35,505 bases of DNA from Myxococcales bacterium (GCA_020431405.1 JAGQIK010000151.1:1-35505); one strand, 5' to 3'. Shown: positions 1-9,960, numbered from the stretch's first letter. Translations and numbers: made by a program. The notes: generated by a model not told the origin, from the letters alone.

Positions 1-1
1 C

Positions 2-913
2 AGCGGCGGCGGCAGCGGCGGCGGCGGCGGCAACAGCAGCGCCGGCGTGGGCGCTGGCAGCGGCAGCGGCAGCGGGGACGGCGACGGTGGCGACGTCAGC
101 GGCGGGACCGTGCGCAAGGGCAGCAGCGCCGACCGGCACTTCATCCCCAGCGTCGGCCTCGGCATCTGGGCGCGCGTGTTTCGCTTCAACGACCACGCGC
201 CGGGGCAAGACCGCGGCGAGTACAGCTCGGGCGCCGTCTTCGCGCTGGCCCTCGCCGCGCGCGTCTATCCGCTCTCGTTCTTCGTCGACAAGGGCTTCCT
301 GACCAACATCTGGATGCGCATCAACTTCAAGATCGCCCTCGGCCTCTCGTCGCGCATCGGGCAGACCGGCAACGAGGACCTCAGCACCAGCCTCTGGCAG
401 GTCATCTTCGACCTCGGCTATCGCTGGCAGTTCACCGACAAGCCCTCCAGCCCATCGCTAGACATCGGCTTCGGCTTCGGCGCGCACTCCTTCGGCATCG
501 ACTGGGGCCCGGCACAACCGCAGCTGACCAACGTCTCCTACACCTTCATGACCCTCGGCGCTGGCTTCTCGTGGCCCATCGTCAAGGCGCTCGCCTCGCC
601 CAAGACCGCCAACGGCGCGCTAGGCGGGCTCGGCGTCGATCTGCGCTTCGCCTATCGCATCGTCTTTTCCGCCGGCGACATCGAAGACCCCGACCAGTGG
701 TACGGCCCCGCCTCGGTGGGCGGCATCGACTTCGGGCTCGGCGCCGTCTGGCAGCGCAAGTCGCTGGCGATCCGGCTCGGCTACACGCTGACCTACTACT
801 TCTTCGCCTTCAGCGACACGTCCGCGCAGCGCGTTCAGGCCGGCAAGCTCACCGCCGGCGGCGCCACCGATACGTCGCACACAGTGCTCGTCGGCGGCGC
901 CTACTCGTTCTAA
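2..913 (+). CDS. Beta-barrel-like outer-membrane protein, 5' end outside window
   Basis: The frame is open to the left edge, so the true start lies outside the window; the first internal start codon is GTG at 47. The visible N-terminal part is a Gly/Ser/Asp-rich linker (roughly the first 50 residues). About 240 residues follow with alternating hydrophobic and aromatic strands, many short Gly/Ser/Asp turns and a C-terminal phenylalanine (ends YSF). That pattern is typical of small outer-membrane beta-barrels recognised by the BAM machinery. I do not recognise the family. The Gly/Ser linker suggests a periplasmic or anchoring domain upstream that is not visible. The gene is followed 35 nt later by a lipoprotein gene on the same strand, so the two may be co-transcribed. 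An outer-membrane location is inferred from composition only. Confidence 0.6.
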   Translation, partial: SGGGSGGGGGNSSAGVGAGSGSGSGDGDGGDVSGGTVRKGSSADRHFIPSVGLGIWARVFRFNDHAPGQDRGEYSSGAVFALALAARVYPLSFFVDKGFLTNIWMRINFKIALGLSSRIGQTGNEDLSTSLWQVIFDLGYRWQFTDKPSSPSLDIGFGFGAHSFGIDWGPAQPQLTNVSYTFMTLGAGFSWPIVKALASPKTANGALGGLGVDLRFAYRIVFSAGDIEDPDQWYGPASVGGIDFGLGAVWQRKSLAIRLGYTLTYYFFAFSDTSAQRVQAGKLTAGGATDTSHTVLVGGAYSF

Positions 914-948
914 GCTGCGCGCTTCTCAACCCCACCGAAAGGAAGAAG

Positions 949-1254
949 ATGCTCACTCGTTACCTGTTCGTCGTCCTCGCCGTTCTTGGACTCTCGATGG
1001 CCAGCGGCTGCAAGAAGGGCGGCGACGGCGGCGGCAGCACCGGCAGCGGAAAAGCTGCGGCGACCTCCGACAAGCCCAAGCTGGGCGACAAGTGCAAAGG
1101 CCTCGGGCCGATGGACGGCCTGATGGGCTGCGACGGCAACATCAAGATGTTCTGCTCGTCGGCCTCGCAGTACACCTGGAAGAAGCTCGGCGAGTGCAAG
1201 CCGCCGTCGAAGTGCACGGTGGGCGCCAACAAGAAGTCGATCACCTGCAAGTAG
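949..1254 (+). CDS. Small Cys-rich lipoprotein
   Basis: A 101-residue protein with a type II signal peptide: short basic start, hydrophobic core, and lipobox A-S-G-C with the lipidated Cys at 21. The mature part begins with a Lys/Gly/Ser-rich tether. It then has six cysteines (in contexts DKC, MGC, MFC, GEC, SKC and ITC), a number consistent with three disulfides in a small secreted domain. The start is ATG at 949 with a good purine-rich ribosome site (AAGGAAG) just upstream. The Lys at +2 gives no sign of inner-membrane retention, so an outer-membrane location is likely. It lies 35 nt behind the barrel-like gene. I do not recognise the family; similar Cys-rich lipoproteins are common in myxobacteria. 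Confidence 0.75.
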   Translation: MLTRYLFVVLAVLGLSMASGCKKGGDGGGSTGSGKAAATSDKPKLGDKCKGLGPMDGLMGCDGNIKMFCSSASQYTWKKLGECKPPSKCTVGANKKSITCK

Positions 1255-1279
1255 CAGCGGCCGCGCCCCGCTCCCTGGA

Positions 1280-1299
1280 GCGCCGCAGACTTGCGGCGC
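1280..1299. terminator. Hairpin after the lipoprotein gene
   Basis: A perfect 8-bp stem, GCGCCGCA with TGCGGCGC, and a 4-nt loop (GACT) starts 25 nt after the lipoprotein stop. No T-run follows, so intrinsic termination is not assured. It could instead be the first element of the hairpin cluster that runs to 1424. Confidence 0.4.
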
Positions 1300-1359
1300 G
1301 ACCGCGAGCGTAGCGAGCGACATCGGGGTGAGCGGGCGACGGGCCGCCCCTAGCCCGCG

Positions 1360-1380
1360 AGGGGGCTCGGAGAGCCCCCT
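1360..1380. terminator. GC-rich hairpin between convergent genes
   Basis: A perfect 9-bp inverted repeat, AGGGGGCTC and GAGCCCCCT, around a 3-nt loop (GGA) in the gap between the plus-strand lipoprotein and the minus-strand S46 peptidase. No T-run lies on either side. The position suits a bidirectional transcription stop or an mRNA 3'-end stabiliser. Confidence 0.4.
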
Positions 1381-1396
1381 AAGATGATTGTAGGAC

Positions 1397-1424
1397 TCGG
1401 ACAAGCGCGCACGCGCTTGTTCGA
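1397..1424 (-). terminator. Long hairpin just behind the S46 peptidase stop
   Basis: A 13-bp stem (one G-T wobble), 1397-1409 with 1412-1424, core ACAAGCGCG/CGCGCTTGT. As drawn the loop is only CA, so in practice the innermost pairs would open. It begins 3 nt beyond the stop codon of the minus-strand S46 peptidase, which fits a transcript 3' end. There is no strong T-tract. Confidence 0.5.
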
Positions 1425-1427
1425 GGT

Positions 1428-3692
1428 CTACTTCGCGATCTCCGACAGCACGTGCTTGGCACGCTGCACGTTGGCGAGCCACATCACGTAACGCATATCG
1501 ACGCAGATCGAGCGCTGCTCGGCAGGCAAGTACTGCCAGTCGCTGAGGATCGACTCGGGCGTGCCGTCGAAGAGCAGCCCGATGAGCCGTCCCTTGTCGT
1601 CGAGCACCGGGCTGCCCGAGTTGCCGCCGGTGGTGTCGAGCGTCGTCGTGAAGTTCACCGGCACGTCCTTGAGCTCCGGCGCGGCCCACGGTGACTTGCT
1701 CGCCGTCGGCGCCGCCGCGCGCAGCCACGCCGGCACGTCGAACGGGTATTTGCCCTTGTGCTTGCGCAGCACGCCCTGCACGCGCGTGGAGTAGACGTGG
1801 CGCTTGCCCGTCTTGCTCGACGTATAGTCGCGCACGCTGCCGAAGCTCAGCCGCACCGTGAAGTTGGCGTCGGGGTAACGCGCGTGCTTGACGTCGCGCA
1901 CCCAGCGCGGGCGAAGCACCGTCGCCAGCCGCTGCTCGACCTCTTTGTAGGGGCCCTCGCGCATCTTCTTGAGCTCCGCCGCGGCATCGCGCGCGAAGCG
2001 CAGCAGCGGGTCGTTGGTGGCGTGCACCTGCTTGAGGTCGAGCTTGAAGAGCCGCGCGCGCAGCTTGGCGGCCCGCGCCTGCTCCTCGGCGCTGTCGCCG
2101 TGCGCCACCAGCTTCGAGGCGCCGAACATCATGTCGATCGCCGCCGCGAGCTCGCCTTTGCGCGGCGCCACACCGAAGCGCTGCTTGTAGAGCTCGGCGA
2201 ACGGCTTTTTGGCCTTGCGCGCGTCGCGCTTGACGCGCGCGAGCCACTTGCGCGCGCGCCGCAGCAGCGCCTTGGTGGTGCGCAAGCCGCCCCCCGCGCC
2301 GACCTCGGCGTAGCGCAGCGCGGTCAACAGCAGCGCCTTCTCGGTCTCGATCTCGGTCTCGCGCTCGAGCCGCTTGGACGCGCCCATGAAGCGGTAGGCG
2401 TTCTTGTCGCGGTAGCGCTGGTCCTTGCGATCGGCGTCGGCCTTCTTCTTCTCTTCGGCCCAGCGCACGATATCGATCGCCGCCTGCACGCCGCGCGCGA
2501 GGCGCAGCCGGTGAAGCGAGGCGAAGCGCCGGTAGCTGCGGCCGAAGCGCTTGTAGATGCGCTCGATGTCTTTGAGCAGGCGCTTGGCGGCCGCGCGCTG
2601 GCGGCGCTCTTTGATCGCGCCGAGCAGCTTCTTTTCCTGCTCGAGCTTGCGGTCGAGCACCTTCCACTTGTCGAAGCCGGCGCGGCTCATGGTGTAGTAC
2701 TTGACCGCGTTCTGCAGCCCCGCCTCGAGCCCCTCGTACTTGCGGCGCGCCTGCTCGCTCGCCTTCTGGCGCGCGTGCAGCGTCGAGATCAGCTCGCGCA
2801 GCAGGCGGATCGAGTCGGCGAGCTTGACCTTGGTGTGGAAGCGCACCGCGTGCGACGTGACGTGGCGCGACGTGCGCCCGGGGAAACCGATCACCAGCGC
2901 CAGCGAGCCGCGCTTGACGCCCCAGCGCGAGACCACCAGGTGCGTCGGCGTGGCCAGCGGCTTGTTGCCCTTGGCGTACGGCCGCGCCTTGCCGTCGCTG
3001 CCAACGTAGGCGCGCAGGAACGTGAAGTCCGCCGTGTGGCGCGGATACATCCAGTTGTCGATGTCGCCGCCGAACTTGCCGAGCGTCTTGGGCGGCGCGT
3101 AGACCAACCGCACGTCGCGCACGCGCAGGTAGGCGCTGAGGTAGTAGCGCACGCCGCCGTTCATGCCCTTGACGCTGCAGACCACGCCGGCGCCGTGGCG
3201 CTTCTCGCAGGCCTGCTCCATTGCGGCCTTGCGGCGGCGGATCGCCTCGAAGCGCTTGTCCCAGCGCATGCCCTTCTTCAGCACCGAGCGCACCTCCGAC
3301 GTCACGTCTTTGACCTCGCGCACCACGCTGAGGTCGTAGCCGGGACAGGGCAGCTCGGAGGCGAGGTCCTTGGCGATGTAGCCGCCGTTCATCACGCCCT
3401 TGTGCGCGGGCAGGCTGTTGAGCGCGGCGAGGCAGCGAAAGGCCACGTGGTGGTTGGTCACCAGCAGCCCGCGTGGCGAGACAAACGAGCCCGTCCCGCC
3501 GCGGCCGACCTGCACCACGGCGCGCGACAGCGCCGCGACCTTGGCGACGGGGATCTTGAGCTTCGACTTCTCGAGGCGCTTGGCCGGCAGGCGGTCGAGC
3601 AGGAACATGCCCTCGGCGGCGTCGGTGTCGCGGGCAAAGAGGGCCAGCAGCACGAGCGGCAGCAGCGCCACCCAGCGTCGTACGGACGTCAT
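1428..3692 (-). CDS. S46 family serine peptidase (DPP7/DPP11-type dipeptidyl-peptidase)
   Basis: A 754-residue exported serine peptidase. The start is ATG at 3692, preceded by AGGAGA at ideal spacing; an in-frame extension to 3899 exists but lies in the upstream gene and has low-quality sequence. Residues 1-25 form a signal peptide. The chymotrypsin-like triad is visible: His in TNHHVA (about 81-82), Asp within the family signature GGDIDNWMYPRHTADF, and Ser692 in GGNSGSPV. The helical middle (about 290-500), rich in Lys/Arg/Glu, matches the regulatory domain that caps the active site in S46 enzymes. Known S46 members remove dipeptides from the N-termini of oligopeptides in the periplasm or at the surface, supporting peptide nutrition. 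Length fits the family (about 700-750). It sits 34 nt downstream of the EF-G gene on the same strand, so co-transcription is likely although no functional link is obvious. Confidence 0.93.
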   Translation of the reverse strand: MTSVRRWVALLPLVLLALFARDTDAAEGMFLLDRLPAKRLEKSKLKIPVAKVAALSRAVVQVGRGGTGSFVSPRGLLVTNHHVAFRCLAALNSLPAHKGVMNGGYIAKDLASELPCPGYDLSVVREVKDVTSEVRSVLKKGMRWDKRFEAIRRRKAAMEQACEKRHGAGVVCSVKGMNGGVRYYLSAYLRVRDVRLVYAPPKTLGKFGGDIDNWMYPRHTADFTFLRAYVGSDGKARPYAKGNKPLATPTHLVVSRWGVKRGSLALVIGFPGRTSRHVTSHAVRFHTKVKLADSIRLLRELISTLHARQKASEQARRKYEGLEAGLQNAVKYYTMSRAGFDKWKVLDRKLEQEKKLLGAIKERRQRAAAKRLLKDIERIYKRFGRSYRRFASLHRLRLARGVQAAIDIVRWAEEKKKADADRKDQRYRDKNAYRFMGASKRLERETEIETEKALLLTALRYAEVGAGGGLRTTKALLRRARKWLARVKRDARKAKKPFAELYKQRFGVAPRKGELAAAIDMMFGASKLVAHGDSAEEQARAAKLRARLFKLDLKQVHATNDPLLRFARDAAAELKKMREGPYKEVEQRLATVLRPRWVRDVKHARYPDANFTVRLSFGSVRDYTSSKTGKRHVYSTRVQGVLRKHKGKYPFDVPAWLRAAAPTASKSPWAAPELKDVPVNFTTTLDTTGGNSGSPVLDDKGRLIGLLFDGTPESILSDWQYLPAEQRSICVDMRYVMWLANVQRAKHVLSEIAK

Positions 3693-3726
3693 CGATGTTC
3701 TCCTGGTGTGTGGACCCGGCGGCGCG

Positions 3727-5769
<2,043 letters not shown>

Positions 5770-5817
5770 GGAGATCTTCAGTCTTTAGCGGGCCCTAGGG
5801 ACCACCCGCGGCCGCGT

Positions 5818-5846
5818 ATTATACGCGCGCAGGCTCTAGATGCCAG
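5818..5846 (-). promoter_or_regulatory. Sigma70-type promoter for the EF-G/S46 unit
   Basis: On the minus strand a perfect -10 TATAAT (5823-5818) lies 17 bp from a -35 CTGGCA (5846-5841), which matches four of six consensus bases. The -10 lies inside the palindrome GCGTATTATACGC (5814-5826). The predicted start point near 5811 gives a leader of about 41 nt to the ATG at 5769. It stands out because the surroundings are very GC-rich. Confidence 0.65.
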
Positions 5847-5958
5847 TGGCGTCCAGGGTTGACCCGACGCTCCGCTGCGATGCAGACTGCCTCGATCGCT
5901 CCGGCCAGCGCTCGTCGCGCGCCGGCGTCGACATTGTCGAAACTCCAGAGGAAACGCC

Positions 5959-6714
5959 GTGGGGCTCAAGTCGCTATTCAGCAAGGAAGGCCGCAAGGAG
6001 CGCTCGGTCGCCAAGGCATGCGCCAAAGCGATCAACCCCAAGCTCAAGCCCGACGACCGCCGCCCAGCGCTGCAGCTCCTGATCGACACCGGCAGCGACG
6101 AGGCCGTCACCGCGCTACTCGGCCGCTTCGAATACAACTACGACACCAACATGGTCTCCGACGAAGAGGAGAAGAACTTCGTCTACAAGGGCCTGTTGAG
6201 CCTCGGCGAGCGCATCCTGCCGGCTTTGCGCGAGCACCTGCGCGCCGCCGAGACGCTCTCGTGGGGGCTGCGGCTGGCCACGGACATCTGCGACAAAGAG
6301 ACGCTCTGGCAGGTGCTGCAGGGCGTGATCGAGCACCACGAGCCCGGCTACGACCGCGACCCGACGCGCAAGCAGCAGCTGATCAGCGCCCTCGGCGACT
6401 ACGACGATCCGCGCTGCGTCGACGCGCTGATCCCCTACCTGCAGGACCACGACGAAGGCGTGCGCTTCATGACCGTCGAGGGCCTGCTTCGGCTCGGCGA
6501 CGAGAAGGCGCGCGAGCCGCTGCTCGACCTGTTCATCAACGAGGACGAGGAGAGCCTGCGCCTCAAGAACCGCATCGCCGAAGGCTTCGTGCAGACAGGC
6601 TGGGTGGTGCGCGGCTACCGCGGCACGGTGGAGAAGGCGCTCGGCGAGGAGTACCACCTCGACGGCAAGGGCCGCATCAAACACAAGCAGAAGCGCACCG
6701 GGGGCCGTAAGTGA
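5959..6714 (+). CDS. HEAT-repeat domain protein
   Basis: A 251-residue soluble protein made of paired helices in HEAT/PBS-lyase-type repeats. Clear units include PDDRRPALQLLIDTGSDEAV, RKQQLISALGDYDDPRCVDA and RFMTVEGLLRLGDEKAREPL, each with the 'GD.ka..pLl..l' type ending. The C-terminus is basic (KHKQKRTGGRK). No signal peptide or membrane segment is present, so it is cytoplasmic. Such folds usually bind proteins. The start is GTG at 5959 with AGAGGA about 8 nt upstream. The stop overlaps the greA start in a GTGA, so the two are translationally coupled; a role tied to transcription or translation is only a guess from that linkage. Confidence 0.85.
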   Translation: MGLKSLFSKEGRKERSVAKACAKAINPKLKPDDRRPALQLLIDTGSDEAVTALLGRFEYNYDTNMVSDEEEKNFVYKGLLSLGERILPALREHLRAAETLSWGLRLATDICDKETLWQVLQGVIEHHEPGYDRDPTRKQQLISALGDYDDPRCVDALIPYLQDHDEGVRFMTVEGLLRLGDEKAREPLLDLFINEDEESLRLKNRIAEGFVQTGWVVRGYRGTVEKALGEEYHLDGKGRIKHKQKRTGGRK

Positions 6715-7187
6715 AACGAATTCCGATGACCCCGCGCGGCTACGAGGCGCTCCGCAAGGAGCTGCGCGAGTGCAAGGCCGAGCGGCCGCGCCTCGCCGAC
6801 GTGATCGAGGCCGCGCGCGAGCTGGGCGACCTCAAAGAGAACGCCGAGTACCACGCCGCCAAAGAGAAGCAGGGTTTTCTCGAGGGCCGCATCCAGGAGC
6901 TCGAGAGCAAGATCGGCCTCGCCGAGGTCATCGACCCCAACAAGCTAAAGGGCGAGAAGGTCGTGTTCGGGGCAACGGTTCACCTCGAGAGCGAGTCTGG
7001 CGAAGCGGCGGTTTACACCATCGTCGGCGACGACGAGGCCGACGTGAAGCAAGGCATGATCTCGATCAACTCCCCCATCGCACGCGCGCTGATCGGCCAC
7101 ACCATCGGCGACGAGGTGGCGGTGGCCGCGCCTGCCGGGCGGCGCAGCTACGAGATCTCCGACGTGACGTTTGGCGACCGTGACTAG
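6711..7187 (+). CDS. greA: Transcription elongation factor GreA
   Basis: A 158-residue protein, the same length as E. coli GreA. The N-terminal coiled-coil carries the signature GDLKENAEYHAAKEKQGF, including the acidic Asp/Glu pair that acts in the RNA polymerase secondary channel. The C-terminal FKBP-like domain has IVGDDEADVKQG and INSPIARALIG. It rescues backtracked RNA polymerase by stimulating transcript cleavage. The start is GTG at 6711, which overlaps the HEAT-gene stop and restores the usual 'IPMT..GYE.L' N-terminus; ATG at 6726 would lose it. The last codons and stop lie inside a short tandem repeat (7182-7228). Confidence 0.97.
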   Translation: MKRIPMTPRGYEALRKELRECKAERPRLADVIEAARELGDLKENAEYHAAKEKQGFLEGRIQELESKIGLAEVIDPNKLKGEKVVFGATVHLESESGEAAVYTIVGDDEADVKQGMISINSPIARALIGHTIGDEVAVAAPAGRRSYEISDVTFGDRD

Positions 7188-7228
7188 ACCCAATCGGGAC
7201 TAGACCCAATCGTGACTAGTCCGATCGC
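7182..7228 (+). repeat. 16-bp tandem repeat spanning the greA stop
   Basis: GACTAGACCCAATCG occurs at 7182-7196 and again, perfectly, at 7198-7212. A third degenerate copy begins at 7214 (GACTAGTCCGATCG). The period is 16 bp. The first copy contains the last greA codon and the TAG stop, so the duplication has grown out of the end of the gene. Confidence 0.7.
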
Positions 7229-7250
7229 GGCTTGGGCCGATCGGCTTCTC
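7221..7250 (+). terminator. Probable greA terminator
   Basis: An inverted repeat CCGATCG (7221-7227) and CGATCGG (7238-7244) with a 10-nt loop, followed by the pyrimidine-rich stretch CTTCTCT. It lies 33 nt after the greA stop and before the next gene's leader. The T-tract is weak, so confidence is moderate. Confidence 0.45.
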
Positions 7251-7281
7251 TGGGCTTATCTCACGTGATAGAAAGCAACCG

Positions 7282-7686
7282 ATGAAGACTCCCAGCAAAG
7301 TACTGCGTGGCCTCGCCAGCGGCGCGGCCATCGTGCTCTTCGCCGCGGCCATCTTCGGCGCGTGCAAGCAGGGCGAAGGCGATCGCTGCCAGGTCGACGG
7401 CGACTGCGAAGACGGGCTGATCTGCTGCGTCGCGCTCGAAAACGTCATCGAGGGCGGCAGCTGCCGCACGGCGGCGACCTGCGAGCTGTCCGCGGTAGAC
7501 GGCGGGTCGGAGACCGCGCCGCGCGAAGCCGGTCCCGAGACCAGCGAAGGCGGCGTCGACGCGGCGCCGGACGCAGCGCCCGATCAAGCGACGGACGTGG
7601 CGCCCGACACGCCGGCCAGTGACACCACGGTCGACACGACCTCGCCCGACCAGAGCGTCGACGCACAGGACGGAAGCGCCGGCTAA
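7282..7686 (+). CDS. Lipoprotein with Cys-rich head and Asp/Ala/Thr-rich tail
   Basis: A 134-residue protein. The signal peptide ends at F-G-A-C (Cys28), a lipobox-like site with an unusual Phe at -3. Just after it is a small Cys cluster (GDRCQVDGDCEDGLICC ... CRTAATC), resembling the short disulfide-rich modules of myxobacterial surface lipoproteins. Residues from about 70 on are low-complexity and acidic (APD, TDV, DTT units), probably an extended, unfolded stalk. The start is ATG at 7282 with a GAAAG ribosome site; the palindrome TCACGTGA (7261-7268) lies in the leader. The function is unknown. The gene downstream starts 13 nt later. Confidence 0.75.
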   Translation: MKTPSKVLRGLASGAAIVLFAAAIFGACKQGEGDRCQVDGDCEDGLICCVALENVIEGGSCRTAATCELSAVDGGSETAPREAGPETSEGGVDAAPDAAPDQATDVAPDTPASDTTVDTTSPDQSVDAQDGSAG

Positions 7687-7698
7687 GGACCGAGGCGC

Positions 7699-8667
7699 TT
7701 GTCTGACTGGTTCGATCCTCCCGAGCGCCGCGGCGCCCTTCACCACGACACGTCTACTCGAGCGCTCGACGCGCAGGCCACCATCCTCGGGGTCTGCGTG
7801 CCGCTCGAGGTACCCGACAGCGAGCAGGATCTCGAAGCCGTCGAGCTGCAGATGCGGCGCGCCAGCGGCGACGCGCCGTGGAGCGGACGCATCGCGCTGA
7901 CCTACGCGCGCCGCATCGACCGCTTTCGCGGCATCGACGCCGAGACCCTCGCCGAGCTGGTCAGCATCGGCCGCATGCACGACGCGCGACCACAGCTGAT
8001 GTCCATGCGCGTCTTCGTCGGGCCCAACTACTCGCGGCCGCGCACCACCAAGAAGCTGCTCGCCGTGGCGCGCGCCGCGGTCTCGTCGTGGTTCGGCGCG
8101 CCGTCCGCCGAAAGCGAGCGCGCCGGGCAAATCGCCGCCTACGAGGGCCATCGCGACGACGGCTTCGTCGCGCGCGAGGCCGAGATGTACGCCCACCTCG
8201 AGGCGCATCCCGACGACGAGGACGCGTGGCGGGTCTTCGGCGACTGGCTGCACGAGCGCGGTGATCCACGCGGCGAGCTGATCGTGACGCCCGAGCCGAG
8301 CGCGCGGCGCGTGGGGCAGCTTTTGCCGGCGATCGTCGGCGAGCTAGCGCATCAGCCGTGCTTCTTCGAGCTGCGTCACGGCCATCCGTATGCCGTGACG
8401 GTGCAGACCAAAGACGCCCCCGAGACGCTGCGGATGCTGGCGAGCCACTCGAGCACGCGCTTTCTGACCAGTGTCACGACGTACTCCACCGCCAAGGCGG
8501 TGGTCGAGCCGCTGCTGGCGCTGCTCGAGGCGCGGCCGGTGCGCGAGCTGCACCTTCATGGCGCGCGCCCGTTCCCGCTGGCAAGGCTGGCGCCTTTCAC
8601 GCGGCTGCGCGTGGTGACCACGCGAGACGGCCGCGTGACGCGCTCGACGCTCGGCCAGCTCGACTAG
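7699..8667 (+). CDS. TIGR02996-type repeat-companion domain protein
   Basis: A 322-residue protein. Its recognisable part is EMYAHLEAHPDDEDAWRVFGDWLHERGDPRGELI (about residues 155-190, quoted in pieces: HPDDEDAWRVFGDWL and HERGDPRGE). It matches the pattern of the TIGR02996 'repeat-companion' domain, known from Planctomycetes and Myxococcota next to leucine-rich-like repeats. The C-terminal third has short Leu-rich segments (LLALLEARPVRELHLHGARP). The N-terminal 150 residues are unassigned. No export signal is seen. The start is TTG at 7699 behind GGACCGAGG, 12 nt after the lipoprotein stop; this start is tentative. It faces a distant paralogue (8692-9960) across a 24-nt gap. Confidence 0.75.
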   Translation: MSDWFDPPERRGALHHDTSTRALDAQATILGVCVPLEVPDSEQDLEAVELQMRRASGDAPWSGRIALTYARRIDRFRGIDAETLAELVSIGRMHDARPQLMSMRVFVGPNYSRPRTTKKLLAVARAAVSSWFGAPSAESERAGQIAAYEGHRDDGFVAREAEMYAHLEAHPDDEDAWRVFGDWLHERGDPRGELIVTPEPSARRVGQLLPAIVGELAHQPCFFELRHGHPYAVTVQTKDAPETLRMLASHSSTRFLTSVTTYSTAKAVVEPLLALLEARPVRELHLHGARPFPLARLAPFTRLRVVTTRDGRVTRSTLGQLD

Positions 8668-8698
8668 CGCCCGCTCGAGCAGCTCGGCGAGCTAGTCG
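8661..8698. terminator. Shared hairpin containing both convergent stop codons
   Basis: A perfect 8-bp inverted repeat, CGACTAGC (8661-8668) and GCTAGTCG (8691-8698), separated by 22 nt that include the self-complementary GCTCGAGC. The left arm contains the TAG of the plus-strand gene (8665-8667) and the right arm contains the TAG of the minus-strand gene (8694-8692). One structure can therefore serve as the 3' end of both transcripts. No T-tract is present. Confidence 0.5.
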
Positions 8699-9960
8699 TC
8701 AGACGCGGAGCTGCGTCGCGCTTCGAAGCGCCGCTCGCGCCAGTCGAGGCGATGGGCTTCGAGGGGCTGCTGCTCGAACGCCGGAAACGCGACAAACGCC
8801 GGACGCTCGATGACCTGCACCGGCGGCCGCATGGCGGCGCGCAGCGCGTCCAGTCGGTCGTCGATGGTCGGCTCGCAGACGAGGAGCTTGGAAAGGTGCG
8901 CGAAGGCGTCGCTGGCGCTGGCGAGCATCTCGTCGTCGTAGGGCGCGCCGTCTGCGTCGGCGATGGCGAGGTGCCAAAAGCGCGTGGCGAGCACGTCGAG
9001 CTGCGGCAACAGCTCGAGCCCGGCGATGGCGCCGAGCATGCCGCCGTCGCGCTCTTCGTCCCACAGCGAGCTTCGCGTGAGATCGAGCGTGCGAACGCTC
9101 GGAAAAAAGCGCGGCGGGATGGCGCAAACCATGCTCACCGGAAAGTCCTCGCCGTGGCCGGAGTCGTCGACAAACGCCAGCGAGAGCGTGTGCAGATTGG
9201 CAAACGGGACTTCGCGCGCGCCGCCGTCGAACCAGGTGCAGTGCAGCGCGGCGATGGCCGGCGTGGCCGCGCAGAAATGCTCGACGCGGTCGTGTGAAAA
9301 CGCCGCCGAGAGCAGCGACGTGCCGACGAGCGCGAGCTCGCGCAGCGCCGGCGTGGCCTCGCGCAGCTTGACCGCGGTGCCGTCGCCGATGACGTAGCCC
9401 AGCGAAGGATCGCCTGCGACTTGCTGGCCGGCGAGCGCTTGCTCGGTGAGTCCGAGCTGCAGCGTCTCGAGCCGCGGCCGCAGCTGGCTGGCGAGCGCTG
9501 CCGCGGCGACGTCGGCGCTCTCGTCGAAGTCGGCGAACTGCACCTCGAGGCGACGCACCAGCTGGGTCGCGGGGTTTAGCAGCACGTCTTCGAGCGCACG
9601 CTGCTCGCCGGTGGCGTCGTGCGACTGCCACCACGCCGACTGGCGCTCGCTGAAAAAGCGCGCGCGCTCGACGAAGCCGTTCTTCCAGCCCAGCGTCCAG
9701 CCGCGCTGCTCGGCGTCGGCGAGCCCCGCCGACGCGGCCACCTCCGCGTAGGCCTCGGCGAGCAGCGCGCACGCCTGCTCGTCGTCGCGACCGCTGCGCT
9801 CGATGGCGATGGCGCGGCCGCGCGGGTCGCCGCGCTCGACGAGCAGGTCGCCGTAGACCTGCCAGCGCTGCGCGTCGTCGGGCGCCTGCAGCAGCGAGGC
9901 GAGAAGCTCGGGCTCGTCGTGTCGACCCACGCGCTGACTATAGTCGTCGTGGCTGGCCAA
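8692..9960 (-). CDS. TIGR02996-type protein with leucine-rich-like repeats
   Basis: A 422-residue protein. The TIGR02996-like motif is at the very N-terminus (residues about 16-52: APDDAQRWQVYGDLLVERGD). It is followed by a WTLGWKNGFVERARF segment and an irregular leucine-rich-repeat-like body (LRRLEVQFADF, LETLQLGL, LRELALVGTSLLSAAF, LHTLSLAF, VRTLDLTRSSLWD), as is usual for this group in myxobacteria and planctomycetes. No signal peptide is seen. The start is uncertain: TTG at 9960, or GTG at 9930, the latter preceded by ACTATAGT, which could itself be a -10 element of a near-leaderless transcript. Its role is unknown. It is a diverged relative of the convergent gene at 7699-8667, with different domain order. 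Confidence 0.75.
   Translation of the reverse strand: MASHDDYSQRVGRHDEPELLASLLQAPDDAQRWQVYGDLLVERGDPRGRAIAIERSGRDDEQACALLAEAYAEVAASAGLADAEQRGWTLGWKNGFVERARFFSERQSAWWQSHDATGEQRALEDVLLNPATQLVRRLEVQFADFDESADVAAAALASQLRPRLETLQLGLTEQALAGQQVAGDPSLGYVIGDGTAVKLREATPALRELALVGTSLLSAAFSHDRVEHFCAATPAIAALHCTWFDGGAREVPFANLHTLSLAFVDDSGHGEDFPVSMVCAIPPRFFPSVRTLDLTRSSLWDEERDGGMLGAIAGLELLPQLDVLATRFWHLAIADADGAPYDDEMLASASDAFAHLSKLLVCEPTIDDRLDALRAAMRPPVQVIERPAFVAFPAFEQQPLEAHRLDWRERRFEARRSSASDD

Noticed and set aside
7182-7228. Possible CRISPR-like repeats
   Set aside because: The units are adjacent 16-mers without spacers, and no cas gene is present.
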